Shown one piece after another: positions 11,293 to 23,488 of a stretch of 64,000 bases of DNA. Made by a program: the position numbers and the translations under genes. Under the pieces are notes generated by a model. The model was not told the origin of the DNA and did not search any database. It saw nothing but the letters and a program-made list of their open reading frames with translations. Origin of the DNA: Eurosta solidaginis (Eukaryota > Arthropoda > Insecta > Diptera > Tephritidae); assembly GCF_040869045.1 (NCBI RefSeq), contig NC_090319.1, positions 60,050,779 through 60,114,778 on the forward strand, given 5' to 3'. Numbering within the stretch: position 1 is the stretch's first letter; each line of letters opens with the position of its first letter.

Positions 11293-12365
11293 GTACTGGC
11301 ATTGTTCTGAATGCGAAGGAGTCAAAAACGCGTGCGTGTGCGGTGATACAGAACAAGTGCGTTCATTGAGCAAAAAAAGATGTGTGAAAAAATAGGAATG
11401 AAAATAAATAAAAAGTTCAAATAAAGGAAAGAAAAAAGCAAAACAAAACAAATAAAAAAGTTTTAATTTTGGGTAAAATTGCATATGATATACTCAGTTC
11501 TGAGTAAAAAACAAATGTAATTGCTAATGAAAAAGTGAATTTTTAGTTTTCATAATAAATAAATTTAGTTCGATACTCGAATAGAAGGTAGTTCGATTGA
11601 AAAGAAGAAATCCTACGTGGTTTTAAGTTAGCTGGGCGCCGTGCGGTGGAAGCAGTGTTTCGAATACCGAAGTTCCTAGGCTTAAATACCCGAAATAGTT
11701 TAAACATAATACTTTAGAAAAAGTTTTTTTAGACGGATTCTTCGTCGGCAGTGGTTTGGCAAATCCTTCTAAAGTATTTCTACAATAAAAAGAAGAGAAT
11801 ATGGGCCTTAATCTTCTCATAGGTATTATATCGTCTTAAGTGTTTATTTTTATTGCTGTTATTATTTAAGTTAGCCTATATACCTATATTCCTACATTTG
11901 CAGCTATAAACTAAAAGATTATACAAGATAGACATATATAAATTAAAAGCCTTTTATGATGCTCACAACCGAGGTGTTAAATGCTTATAAATACCGGAAC
12001 ATCAAACTGTCACTCAACCACACACAATCGATCATTGATGTCAGTATATTTAACACATTATTGTTTTCATACTTAACCAATCAAATTCTAAGCCATTCAT
12101 TGTTTATGTAGAATTAACACCTAATGTTTATACCTACAAATACACATACGTCCTTTGCTTGCCGGTACATCCATAGCCCCCCCTCCCCCGCTACCACATC
12201 TGTAGTAATTAGTATTAGGCATGAGACTGTTTTTCGGGTTTTTCGGAATGTGTGTAGAATAAGTTTGCTTTTTTTTGTCGTTGTTATTTTTATTTCGTTT
12301 TGAGTTTGTTACCGTGTTTTAGTTTCTCTATTTGCATTATTTCTTCTTTTACCTTACCTTCGCTT
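11293..12365. other. unassigned, apparently unique stretch
   Basis: AT-rich, with a C-rich tract near 12177-12193. The segment at 11300-11370 is less AT-rich than its surroundings but has no open frame with recognisable homology. Confidence 0.4.
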
Positions 12366-14166
12366 TTTATACTCAGCTGAGCAGAGCTCACAGAGTATAT
12401 TAATTTTATTCCCATAAAGGTAATCCGTAACGGCATAAACTAATCGAGATAGATATAGATCAAAATGATCTGGGCGAAAAAAGAAATTAATTTAGCCATG
12501 TCCGTCCGTCCGTCCGTCTGTCCGTCCGTCCGTAAACACGATAACTTGAGAAAATTTTGAGGTATTTTAATTAAATTTGGTATGTAAGTTCCTGGGCACT
12601 CATCTCAGATCGCTATTTAAACTGAACGAAAATTTCGAAAACAGAAAAAGTGCGATAATTCATTACCCAAGACGGATAAAATATGAAACTTGGTAGATAG
12701 GTTGACCTTATGACCCACCCACTTTTAAAAGAAGGTAATTTAAAAGTTTTGCAAGCTGCAATTTGGCAGTCGTTGAAGATATCGTAATGAATTCTGGCAG
12801 GAACGTTACTCCTATTACTATATGTGCGCTAAATAAAAATTAGCAAAATCGGATGACGAACACGCCCACTTTTAAAAAAATTTTCTTTAGTTAAATTTTA
12901 ATAAAAAATTGAATATCTTTACAGTATATAAGTAAATTATGTCAACATTCAACTCCAGTAATGATATGGTGCAATTTCAAAATGGGAGTGGCACCGCCCT
13001 TTTCATTTAATTCGTCTAGAATACTTTTAATGCCATAAGTCGAACACAAATTTACCAATCCTTGGGAAATTTGGTATAGGCATAGATTCTATGACCATAA
13101 CTGTTTTCTGTGAATATGGGCGAAATCGTTTGAATCCGCGCCCAGTTTTTATACACATTCGACCGTCCATCCTTCCACTCGGCCGTTAACACGATAACTT
13201 GAGCAAAAATCGATATATCTTTACTAAACTTAGTTCACCTACTTATCTGAGCTCACTTTATCTTTGTATTAAAAATGGGCGAAATACGACTATGACCACG
13301 CCCACTTTTTCGATATGGAAGATTTCGAAAAATGAAAAAAATGCCATAATTCTATACCAAATACGAAAAAAGGGATGAAACATGGTGATTGGATTGGTTT
13401 TTGACGCAAAATATAACTTTGGAAGAAACTTTGTAAAATGGGTGTGACACCTACCAAATTAAGTAGAAGGAAATGAAAAAGTTCTGCAGGGCGAAATCGA
13501 AAGCCCTTGGAATCATGGCAGGAGTGCTGTTTGTGGTATTACATATATAAATAAATTAGTGATACCCGACAGATGATGTTCTCGGTCACCCTGGTCCACA
13601 TTTTGGTCGATATCTCGAAAACGCCTACACATATACAACTAAGCGCCACTCCCTTTTAAAACCCTCATTAATACCTTTAATTTGATACCCATATCGTACA
13701 AACACATTATAGAGTCACCCCTGATCCACCTTTATGGCGGTATCTCGAAAAGGCGTCCACGTATAGAACTATGACCCACTCCCTGTTAAAATACTCATTA
13801 GCATCTTTCATTTGATACCCATATCGTACAAACACATTCTAGAGTCACCTCTGGTCCACCTTTTTTTTTTTTTTTTTTTGTCTCGGACGTTGTGGCAGCG
13901 CACTGCCCTCAAGTGGCCCGATGAAACCAGGCTAATCCTGTTTTTGGTTTTTTTTAATTCATACATACTGTTTTTTTTTTTTTTTTTTTTTTTTTGTGTA
14001 TCCTAATTCTTATTTATGTGTTATTTATAATTTTTTTGTTACCGAGTCTTTGAGAGGCAGTGGCTTCTTAAGCGCCGAGATCTAAAACCGCTCAGCTACA
14101 GAGAAACTCATCAGCTGAGAAATATAGATACACAAAATACAATAGACTAAAAGTAAATATAGTTTT

Positions 14167-16990
14167 TTAATTATTAAGAGAAGATAGAACCGTCTTTTTT
14201 ATGGCAAAGAGCGAGTGCGAAACATCAATTATTCTCGAGTGAGAGTTATAATCTTCACACAAACATAGAAAAGGTTCGCCTAGTTGGAAATTGCTTCTGC
14301 ATTGTTTAAGAATTATAGGTTTATAATGCCTTGAAACTCGGCATGGAACATTCAAGTTTACTTCGTTCAAAAGAAATGGGCTTGAAATCGATCCATTTAA
14401 AAGTCTAGCCATAAATAGTACACCAAGCATTTCTCTACGACTTGCAAGTGTAGGAAGATTTATTAGTTTTAATCGATTAGTGTAAGGAGGAAGATTATAC
14501 GGAGAGTCCCATTGAAGATTTCTCAAGACGAAAAGTAAAAACTGTTTTTGAATTGATTCTAGTCTATCCACATGAACTTGATAACGCGGATTCCAAATTA
14601 TCGATCCATATTCTAATATCGGCCTCACCAATGATGTAAAAAGGGTTTTTGTAACGTAAGAATCACCAAACTCTTTTGCCCATCTTTTCACAAATGCTAA
14701 AACCCCTCTCGCTTTATTGACTGTGGCATTAATATGAGGGTTGAAACTAAGTTTGCAATTCATTGTAACTCCCAAATCGACAAAAACATCAACGCTTTCC
14801 AGAGTTTGACCATTAATTGTGTAGGAAGCTGGCTGAATATTCCGACGTGAAAAACACATGGATTTACATTTTTCTATGTTGAGAGACATAAAATTCGCAT
14901 TACACCAAGTAACTAAATGATTTAAATCCGCCTGGAGTACAGAACGTTCTTCAACCGACGCGTATGACTTAACAATTTTTACGTCGTCGGCATACATTAA
15001 AGTTTTAGAAGATTTTATAGTTGTGGAAACATCGTTTATAAAGATCAAAAACAAAATAGGACCGAGATGGCTGCCCTGAGGCACACCGGAGGGAACATCG
15101 ATGACATTCGAACAAAGGTTTTTAAAAATGACTCTTTGAGTTCTACCGCAAAGATAGGAGGAGATCCAGCGAGTTAGGCCAGGTTGAAAACCAAGCAATT
15201 CGAGTTTATAAACAAATAATGAGTGGCGTACTTTGTCGAATGCTTTGCTGAAATCAGTGTATATAACGTCGGTATGATGATTGTTTCTAAACCCATTAAA
15301 GACGTGAGTTGTAAATTCAAGCAAATTGGTTGTGGTTGAATTGGCTCTACAAAAGCCATGCTGAGAACTATCTATCAATGTAGAAATCGAAAATGTAAGG
15401 TGATTAGTAACGATTGCTTCGAAAACCTTAGGGATAGCGGAGAGCTTTGCTATTCCACGATAGTTTTCAATAGACGACTTGCTTCCTTTTTTATGGAGTG
15501 GGATAAGAAAAGATTCCTTCCAAGCCGTCGGGAAAATGCCATTTTTTAAAGAGAGGTTAAACAGATCAGTAAGGGGTTGGTAAATTTATTCCCCACATTT
15601 TTTAAGAAAACATGTTGGGATCAAATCGGGACCATATTTGAAGGATTCTTTTAGGGTCTTTAGATGTAGTAGAACATCTTCAGGCAGCAAATGTGGGGCA
15701 TATATTGAGTTACTAGAATAAAGCTCATACGGATAATTTGTAGGTGATGAATCAACCACAGCAGAGTAATTAGAGTGAAAAAATTGAGCGAAGAAGTTTG
15801 CAATCTCTTGATCGTCGCTGGAAATGCTATTTCTAAACTTCATGGCAGAAGGAAACCCGTTAGTTCTGCGTTTAGAATTTACGAAATCATAAAAAGACTT
15901 CGGGTGGCAAATAATGTTTCTTTTTATTTTACAGCTTTATAACACTTTTTATTAAGTTCAAAATACTTATGACGGAAAATAGCGTACTGTGCATAATGAG
16001 AATGTAAACCGGTTCTTTTATATAATTTGAATAAACGTGATATCTTATTTTTTAAAGCTTTTAAATCTTTAGTAAACCAAGCTTGCACTGGTTCAATGTA
16101 CGAGCATGTGCGTTTGGGCATATGTTTTTCAAATAAAGTATAAATGGTTTTATTAAAATGTAAAACGTTTTCCTCTACATCCTCTTTATATCGAGGCCAC
16201 GTTATCTCAGAAAGCTCTTTATTTAAATTGTTGAAATTAGTTTTGGAAAAATCAAAGCATCTGGTAGAGACACGTGTTTTGTTAGTGCAGCCGACTTCGT
16301 TGCTTATGATTTCGTAAGTTATCTCAAGAGAAGGATGGTAAACATCTTCTGGTAAAACAAGAGGTTCACACCGATTTATAGAGAATTTAGATATGTCGTC
16401 AACAAATGCTAAGTCTAAGAATTTTCCATACTTATTCGGAAAGAAGTTGGTCTGATTAAGGCAAAGATCAGTAATTCCATCCAAAAAGTCATTGTTATGC
16501 ATCTTGGATGATACGGGGACAATATTGTGATCCAAGATATATGTGGCAGGTTAAAGTCGCCTAAAACAACCATTGAGTCCGTGGGCTTTATCATCGAGCT
16601 GACTGATTGTAACAGTGAAATATGGTGCATATACACTGATAGATCAGAAGACGGTGGAATATAGCAAACGGCTAAGTAAATATGACCCCGGCCTAGTAAG
16701 ATTCGTATGCATTTAAACTCGATGGAATAAACTTCGGCTAAATTAACATCTTCAGATGGAATTGAAGAATGTACAGCTAGCAAGACACCACCTCCTGTCC
16801 TATTTAAGCGATCATTTCTATAGGTCTGATACTCACCGCAAAAAATTTCGGAATTTAAAACATTGGGTTTCAGCCATGTTTCGGTAAAAGCAATAATATT
16901 ATAGTTACAGTGAATGGTTTTCAAATATAAGTCAGTTAATTTAGTATTTAAGCCTCTAACGTTTTGATAGTAAATGCTTAAGCAAGATGT
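14167..16990 (-). pseudogene. LINE ORF2: endonuclease and reverse transcriptase
   Basis: The N-terminal apurinic-like endonuclease shows YQNVRGLNTK, AFTETWL, RNDRLNRTGGGVLLAV, LAVCYIPP and LGDFNLPHISW. The reverse transcriptase follows, with LHKKGSKSSIENYRGIA, FSKAFDKVRHSLF (motif A), SGVPQGSHLGPILF (motif B) and MYADDVKIV (catalytic motif C). A thumb region then ends at a stop at 14167 with no RNase H, which favours CR1/Jockey/L2-type over I-group. The frame is broken lightly: a one-base loss near 16535, a frameshift near 15925, and one TAA near 15585. Only three lesions in about 940 codons imply a fairly recent insertion. It nicks target DNA and copies its own RNA in the nucleus. Confidence 0.9.
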
Positions 16991-17680
16991 TAAATTAAGT
17001 TTTTTGGATCGGAACTTTGAGGAGGAATTTTTGCTACATTTTGAGTAATCTCAATAGTCTTATGCACAAATTCGCGAACAAAAGCCCCTGGCGGCCAAAA
17101 TGCGCTGTCCAAAAGTTTATCAAAATCTTTTGAGTAAACATCAATTCTAAATGAAGAAATGTTTCTTTCGTAATTAAATTTAAATTTTCTTAAAGTCATG
17201 CCGTCAGCCTTAATTTTCGAAGTGACATAAGACTTGATATCCTCAACGGAAGTGTCTTTGTCAAAGCGAGATACAAAAATCGATTTTTTGAGCGGGACTA
17301 CAACCAGCTTCTTAGCCGGTGCTTCTGAATAAGAAGTCACAGATTGAGAAGTTACAGTTTCAGAAGTTACAGTTTCAGAAGTTACAGTTTACAGGTTTTT
17401 TTCCGCGGCCTTAGAAGTGGATGGAACCACAGCTTGCGGATTAGGGGAAGCCAAATCTATGAGCTGCACTTGCGAAAGATTAATGTTCTGAGCAGGATTA
17501 AGATTCAAAGCGTTAGGTGAGTCTTTAGAGTGTTTTTGTTTATTATCGCGGTTGTCTTTTTTTCTATTTAAACAATGCGGTAACTCATCCAAACACTTGA
17601 AGGATTTGAACAAGCTATCGTATTGATTGAACTTTTCCGTGATTATGGAAAACTCTTTAGCAATTTCAGAAAACGCATTT
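16990..17680 (-). pseudogene. LINE ORF1 (C-terminal part)
   Basis: The frame is open from the truncation at 17680, starting AFSEIAKEFSIITEKFN, a possible coiled-coil end. It runs through a basic segment to one TAA at about 17386-17388. It resumes in the same frame with a three-fold repeat of the five residues ETVTS, then KKSIFVSRFDKDTSVEDIKSY, which resembles the RRM-like nucleic-acid-binding fold seen in ORF1 proteins of several LINE clades. It stops at 16990, overlapping the ORF2 frame. No zinc knuckle is visible. The assignment rests on position and general features, not on a close family match. Confidence 0.7.
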
Positions 17681-18033
17681 ATGGTGATATCTCGAAAAGG
17701 CGTCCACCTATAGAACTAAGACCCACTCCCTGTTAAAATACTCATTAGCATCTTTCATTTGATACACATATCGTACAACACACATTCTAGAATCACCCCT
17801 TGTCCACCTTTATGACGATATCCCGAAATGGCGTCCACCTATAGAACTATGGCCCACTCCCTTTTAAAATACCCTTTAATACCTTCCATTTGATACCCAT
17901 GTCATACAAACACATTCAAGGGTTACCCTAGGTTCATTTTCCTACATGGTTATTTTCCCTTATTTTGTCTCCAAAGCTCTCAGCTGAGTATGTAATCTTC
18001 GGTTACACCCGAACTTAGCCTTCCTTACTTGTT

Positions 18034-18863
18034 ATGTTTACGTTTTGTTTTCAGCTTTCTTTTTTTACATTTTTTTCGTTTTCCATTATTATTGCTCTTT
18101 TTTTTTTAATTTTTGCTTTCTGCCTTTGTGAATTTGCATTTGTTTTTGGTTTTGTTTTTATTTTGATTTTGAACACTTTGTTTTTGGTTTTGCTTTTATT
18201 TTTATTTTTTATTTTGGACATTTTGTTTTTTTTTTTTTGGTTAGTTAATTTTTTGTTTTCAGATTTCTTTTCCAATTTTCTCTTTTTATGAAATTTTGTT
18301 CTTATTCTGTTATTTATTTATCTTTTTCGTTTTCCTGTCTTTATTACATTTGTATTTTTGTTTAATAATTTTTGTTTTCTGCCCTTGTCTTTGTGCCTTT
18401 TGTTTTATTTTTTATATTTGAATTAATTTTTGTTCTTGGAGTTTGTGCCTTAGTTTACATTTTAAATTTAGTTTTGTAATATTTTAAGCATTTTGTTTTC
18501 ATTTTATTAGTACCTTTATTCAGTTTTTCTTTTTTTGAGATTTTTTAGTCTTCTATTATTTTTTTTTTTTTGCATTTTCAATTTTGTAATTTTTATTTTT
18601 GTTTTATAATTTTCGTTTTCTACCTTTGTCTCTGTGTTTCACATTTTTAGTTTTCTGACTTTGCTTTGACTCTTTGCTTTTGTTCTGGGTCTTGTTTTTG
18701 TTCTTGCTATTTTTTTTTTCGTTGTTTCTTGTAAAAGTAAAAGTAAAAGTAAAAGTAATAGTGAAAGTAAAAGTAAGAGTAAAAGTAAAAGTAAAATTAG
18801 AAGTAAAAGTAAAAGTAAAAATAAAAGTAAAAGAAAAGTTACAGTAAAAGTAAAAACACAGAG
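18034..18863. repeat. T-rich then (AAAAGT)n low-complexity tract
   Basis: Bases 18034-18720 are dominated by TTTTG/TTTTA words. Bases 18732-18863 are a degenerate AAAAGT hexamer array. It lies exactly between the 3-prime ends of two oppositely oriented DINE-like elements. Long open frames here are composition artefacts. Confidence 0.8.
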
Positions 18864-20492
18864 GGAATAGCTTTGGAGACAAAATAAGGGGAAATCACCA
18901 TGTAAGAAAATGAACCCAGGGTAACCCTGGAATGTGTTTGTATAACATGGGTATCAAATGGAAGGTATTAAAGAGTATTTTAAAATGGAGTTTGCCATAG
19001 TTCTATAGGTGGACGCCTTTTCGAGATATCGCCATAAAGGTGGACCAGGGGTGATTCTAGAATGTGTTTGTACGATCAAATGAAAGGTTTTAATGAGTAT
19101 TTTAAAAGAGTACTATAGGTGGACGCCTTTTCGAGATATCGCCATAAAGGTGGGCCAGGGGTGACTCTAGAATGTGTTTGTACGATATGGGTATCAAATT
19201 AAAGGTATTAATGAGGGTTTTAAAATGGAGTGGCCCTTATTTGTATATGTGAAGGCGTTTTCGAGATATCGACCAAAATGTGAATCAGGGTGACCCAGAA
19301 CATCTCATCTGCCGGGTATCGCTAATTTATTTATATACATATGTAATACCACGAACAGTATTCCTGCCAAGATTCCAAAGGCTTTTGATTTCGCCCTGCA
19401 GCACTTTTCCATTTTCTTCTACTTAATATGGTAGGTGTCACACCCATTTAACACAGTTTTTTCTAAAGTTATATTTTGCGTCAATATTTTGCGATATCGA
19501 AAAGTGGGTGTAGTCATAGTCGACTTTCGGGAATTTTTTATGCCAAGATAAACTGACTTCAGATTAGAACGTGAACTAAGTTTAGTAAAGATAAATTTTG
19601 CTCAAGTTATCGTGTTAAAGGCCGAGCGGAAGGACAGACGGTAGACTGTGTATAAAAACTGGGCGTGGCTTCAACATATTTCGCCCATTTTCACAGAAAA
19701 TAGTTATCGTCGTAGAATATATGCCCCTACCAAATTTCACAAGCATTGGTAAATTTTTGTTCGACTTATGGCATTAAAGGTATTCTAGACAAATTAAATG
19801 AAAAAGGGAGAAACCACGCCCATTTGAAATTTTCTTTTATTTTTGTATTTTGTTGCACCATATCATTACTGGAGTTGAATGTTGTCATAATTTACTTATA
19901 TACTCTAAAGATATTAAATTTTTTGTTAAATTTGACTTTTGCTAATTTTTATTTATCACACATATAGCAATAGGAGTAATGTTCCTGCCAAATTTCACCA
20001 TGATATCTTCAACGACTGCCAAATTATAGTTTGCAAAACTTTTAAATTACCTTCATTTAAAAGTGGGCGGTGCCACGCCCATTGTCCACAATTTTACTAA
20101 TTTTCTGTTCTGCGCCATAGGGTCAACCCACCTACCAAATTACATCGTTCTATCCATCTTTGGTAATGAATTATCGCACTTTTTCGGTTTTTCGAAAATT
20201 TCGATATCCATAAAGCGGGCGTGGTCCGATATCTTTCATTTTAAATAGCGATCTGAGATGAGTGCCCAGGAACCTGCATGCCAAATTTCATCAAGATACC
20301 TCAAAATTTACTCAAGTTATCGTGTTAACGGGCAGACGGACGCACGGACGGACGGACATGGCCCAATCAAATTTTTTTCGATACTGATGATTTTGATATA
20401 TGGAAGTCTATATCTATCTCGATTCCTTTATACCTGTACAACCAACCGTTATCCAATAATATACTCTGTGTGCAAAGCACGCTGAGTATAAA
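18864..20492 (-). mobile_element. DINE-1/HINE-like element, copy 4 (type C 5-prime end)
   Basis: The right end is GTGCAAAGCACGCTGAGTAT, the type-C version of the 5-prime terminus. GACGGACGGAC lies near 20335-20357. Three tandem units of about 130 bases (GGTGGACGCCTTTTCGAGAT) lie at 18950-19290. The 3-prime hairpin end is missing, replaced by the (AAAAGT)n tract. Confidence 0.8.
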
Positions 20493-20499
20493 AATAAAA

Positions 20500-20822
20500 A
20501 AAGTAGGATTAAAAGTAAAAGTTAAAGTAGGAGTTCATTTATTGATTGATTTTTTATTATTTTATTAAAGTAAAAGTAAACGTCAAAGCAAAAATAAAAC
20601 TAAAAGTAAAAGTTGAACTAAAAATAAAAGTAAAGGTTAAATAAAAATTAAAGCCAAGGCGAAAGTAAAAGTAATAATAAAAGTAGAAGTAAAGGTAAAA
20701 AAAAAAAAACAAAAATAAAAATAAAAGTAATAGTTAAAGTTAAAGCTAAAGCAAAAGTAAAAACAAAAATAAAGTAAAATGAAAAGTAAAAGTAAAACTA
20801 AAAACAAAAATAAAAGAAAGCT
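20500..20822 (+). repeat. (AAAAGT)-like degenerate microsatellite
   Basis: It is built of AAAGTAAAAGT and related words, the same composition as 18732-18863, and it flanks the other side of DINE-like copy 4. Confidence 0.8.
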
Positions 20823-21011
20823 AAGTGTATTATAAATTCATATGTGTATGTAACAAGATATAAATTGAGCTGGCAACCCTTTGAAGGAATTACCTGACAC
20901 AACCCCTTGAATCCCCTTTCCCTACTTTGTTTTATTAGTTAGTATCGTTAAATAACAGAATGAAAATTGGCGATTTTGTAAGTGTTTTTTAAAAGCGATA
21001 ATTTAAATACA

Positions 21012-21384
21012 CGGCGGCCACCGTGGTGTGATGGTAGCGTGCTCCGCCTATCACACCGTATGCCCTGGGTTCAACTCCCGGGCAAAGCAACATCAAAATT
21101 TTAGAAATAAGATTTTTCAATTAGAAGAAAATTTTTCTAAGCGGGGTCGCCCCTCGGCAGTGTCTGGCAAGCGCTCCGATTGTATTTCTGCCATGAAAAG
21201 CTCTCAGTGAAAACTCATCTGCCTTGCAGATGCCGTTCGGAGTCGGCATAAAACATGTAGGTCCCGTCCGGCCAATTTGTAGGGAAAAATCAAGAGGAGC
21301 ACGACGCAAATTGGAAGAGAAGCTCGGCCTTAGATCTCTTCGGAGTTTATCGCGCCTTACATTTTTTTTTTTTTTTTTTTTTTA
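21012..21384 (+). mobile_element. tRNA-derived SINE, family S1 (full-length)
   Basis: The head resembles a tRNA: an A-box-like TGGTGTGATGGTAGCGTG at about 21024 and a B-box-like GGGTTCAACTCCC at about 21068. The body contains GGTCGCCCCTCGGCAGTGTC and TCTGCCTTGCAGATGCCGTT. The tail is GAGAAGCTCGGCCTTAGATC to ATCGCGCCTTAC plus a T run. Other copies lie at 26120, 33578, 37125, 40024 and 46147. It has no coding capacity and would depend on a LINE. Confidence 0.85.
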
Positions 21385-23374
21385 CAGCGACATATAACCA
21401 ATTTTTAAGTGAATTGCCGCCGCGTACAAAGAAATAGCAAATTAAACAATTTTCAACTACGTATACATATCCAACATGCATACATACATACATTTCTTTA
21501 TGCAATTGGGTATGTGATGAAATATTTATAAGTACAAAAAAAAATCGGTTGTTTTTTTAAGTGTATGTGGTAGTGTTGGAAAATTTTAAAAGTTTTTAGG
21601 GCAGTTCCTTTCTTGAAATCAATCAGATTTTATACGAAGGGATATTATTATTTCAAAGGATAAAAAAATATAGGAAATTTCATACAGGGCAAAACTTATC
21701 CTCATTTACCTGCAAAAACTCAACTTATATTAGAGATATACGCCGCCGCCGCCGAATGTCAAAAATATTTGAGTGGCGGCGGCGGCGTTCAGTGGTTATT
21801 ATATTTTCTACACATTTACGACTTCTAGGCCATTTATTGCTCATTTCGAAAATTGGTCCCATATGGTCGAAAGGGGTACCAAGGGATGCGCATCCCTGCC
21901 AATTATAAAAATACAATTGCGAAATTTAACACTTTCTAATCGTTCAAAAGTTATTTGAGAAAACAGGCGCTTTCATTGACAGCTTAAGACGGATTTTGCA
22001 TCACCGAATTCACCAAGTTATTAAAACAAAACGCTAAACAAAAAGTTATATAATAAATTTATATGCTCACTTCGCATAATTTTTCAAAAAAATGTATAAA
22101 GAACAATTAATTTTAATAAAATTGTCCTCAAGTTATAAAATCAGCAAGTTACCAGAAAAAGGTGGCAATTTTTTCAAAAATTCTATATTCCGATCGGCTG
22201 AAAGAATAAGCGAAATCAGTGATGCTAAATCCTTAAGTAGGCTCCCAGGGCTTTAAATATTCCTTTGAAATGATTCTAAGCTCATACTTAAATAAGCACG
22301 TATGAGAAGGGTTTGAAAAATCCCTTTATTTACTTAACTATAAAATAGCGTCTGAAATGCTAATTTTTATTTTCACACTTCATCATTCAACACCCAAGTC
22401 TCCCGGTTTGGCATTTGCTAAAGTTGGCGTTCCTATCCCCAACTAGTCCCTTGGAGTGAATCACATTGGATATAGCCGATCAACCGGGTTTAAATATCAC
22501 CTACACGTTACGGCTCCTGTCACAAATGTGAATACGTAGACACATATTTTAACCAGGTTAAGCTTTGTCCATCGCAATAACACTTCAAGTGGTGAAGCAA
22601 AAGCTTTCACAAGACAGTCGAACAAATGACCGAGAGTTCTACTAAACTAACGTAGGGGATATTCGCACTGGTCAAAAGCTAGTTACTCCCCTAATGTTTC
22701 AAAGTTTTGTTTTTGTGTAGCTCGGCAGCCTAGCGCGACAAAACCATCCGTCACAAAGTTTTCGGAGCTATACCTAAAGCTTCTAGGTATATAATAGAGT
22801 CTACGCCGCCGCCGATAAAGTGATCGGCGTAAACTTCTAACTTACTGGACATCACATAAGTTAGACACCTCTTATATGTAAAATTCAAAAAAAAAAAATG
22901 TATTATTATTGAACAATGAAATTGAAGCAAACTTGACTTTTAATTTTATCCCATGACTCAAGTATCAAGCTGTGTAAAAATGTGGAAAAGGGGCGTGACA
23001 CATCCTACATTTAAAGCAAACAAATTGAATACTTTCGTAAACCGTTGAGCCGAATTACCTAGTACAAATGTCGTTATAAATGATTCACCGGAAATTCAGA
23101 AAGTCGCGTTATGGTTAATTCGACCGAGTGTTTTGTCAAGAAGTTAACAATATTCTGAAAAAATTACAGATTCTTAATCAATCTAACTGATTTCATTGGT
23201 AATTTCAACAGCGCCAATATTATGCAAATGCATCAGCAATTTTAAAGAGAAACAAACCTACGCTCACGGCACTCACTATTTTGTTGTTCTAATGTTGACG
23301 GAAATCTGTTATTTTAACAGCTTTAATTGGTATTCTTAGGTTGACATTAATAATTGTTAGGTAACAGAGCAGAG
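21385..23374. other. mostly unassigned stretch
   Basis: Contains a CGCCGCCGCCGCCG / GGCGGCGGCGGCG hairpin (21741-21788) and a similar short motif at 22801-22835. Otherwise no gene or known repeat is recognised. Small TACA microsatellites lie near 21480-21495. Confidence 0.45.
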
Positions 23375-23460
23375 CTAGGCGGACACCTTGTTGTTTGGTA
23401 GCGTGCTATGCTCGCCCCATCGATAATCCTGGGTTCGAGACCTGGAAAAAATAAATCAAA
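23375..23460 (+). mobile_element. tRNA-like SINE head fragment
   Basis: It has an A-box-like TTGTTTGGTAGCGTGCTA and a B-box-like GGGTTCGAGACC followed by an A-rich end. The spacing suits a pol III promoter, but it cannot be folded into a complete cloverleaf by eye, so I do not call it a tRNA gene. Confidence 0.5.
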
Positions 23461-23488
23461 ACCTTTAGTACAGTTCTTTTTATTGGAA

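Larger units (their letters stand above)
13861..17680 (-). mobile_element. CR1/Jockey-like LINE, 5-prime truncated
   Basis: This is a non-LTR retrotransposon inserted antisense into DINE-like copy 3. On the plus strand it begins with poly-T (13861-13880, and a second T tract near 13970-13995), the reverse of its poly-A end. It has a 3-prime UTR (14000-14166), ORF2 (14167-16990) and part of ORF1 (16990-17680). The left edge abuts GGTCCACC and the right edge TTTATGGTGATATC, so the target is recognisable, but no clear duplication beyond TTT is seen. Truncation inside ORF1 is typical of incomplete reverse transcription. Confidence 0.85.
12366..18033 (+). mobile_element. DINE-1/HINE-like element, copy 3 (type A), split by a LINE
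   Basis: The 5-prime end is TTTATACTCAGCTGAGCAGA. GTCCGTCCGTCCGTC follows at about 12500-12531, and CCACGCCCAC-type modules at 12700-13310. A roughly 130-base unit (CATATCGTACAAACACATTC to GGCGTCCACCTATAGAAC) is tandemly repeated at 13540-13860 and 17680-17930. The 3-prime end is CTCAGCTGAGTATGTAAT, hairpin TTCGGTTACACCCGAA, then CCTTCCTTACTTGTT. The element is continuous if 13861-17680 is removed. Confidence 0.85.

Noticed and set aside
18034..18882. Long open frames of 74-92 residues on both strands
   Set aside because: They are produced by T-rich and AAAAGT low-complexity sequence.
21012..21085. Possible genuine tRNA gene at the head of SINE S1
   Set aside because: The same head recurs attached to the same body in several copies and pairing of the acceptor stem is poor, so it is a tRNA-derived SINE.
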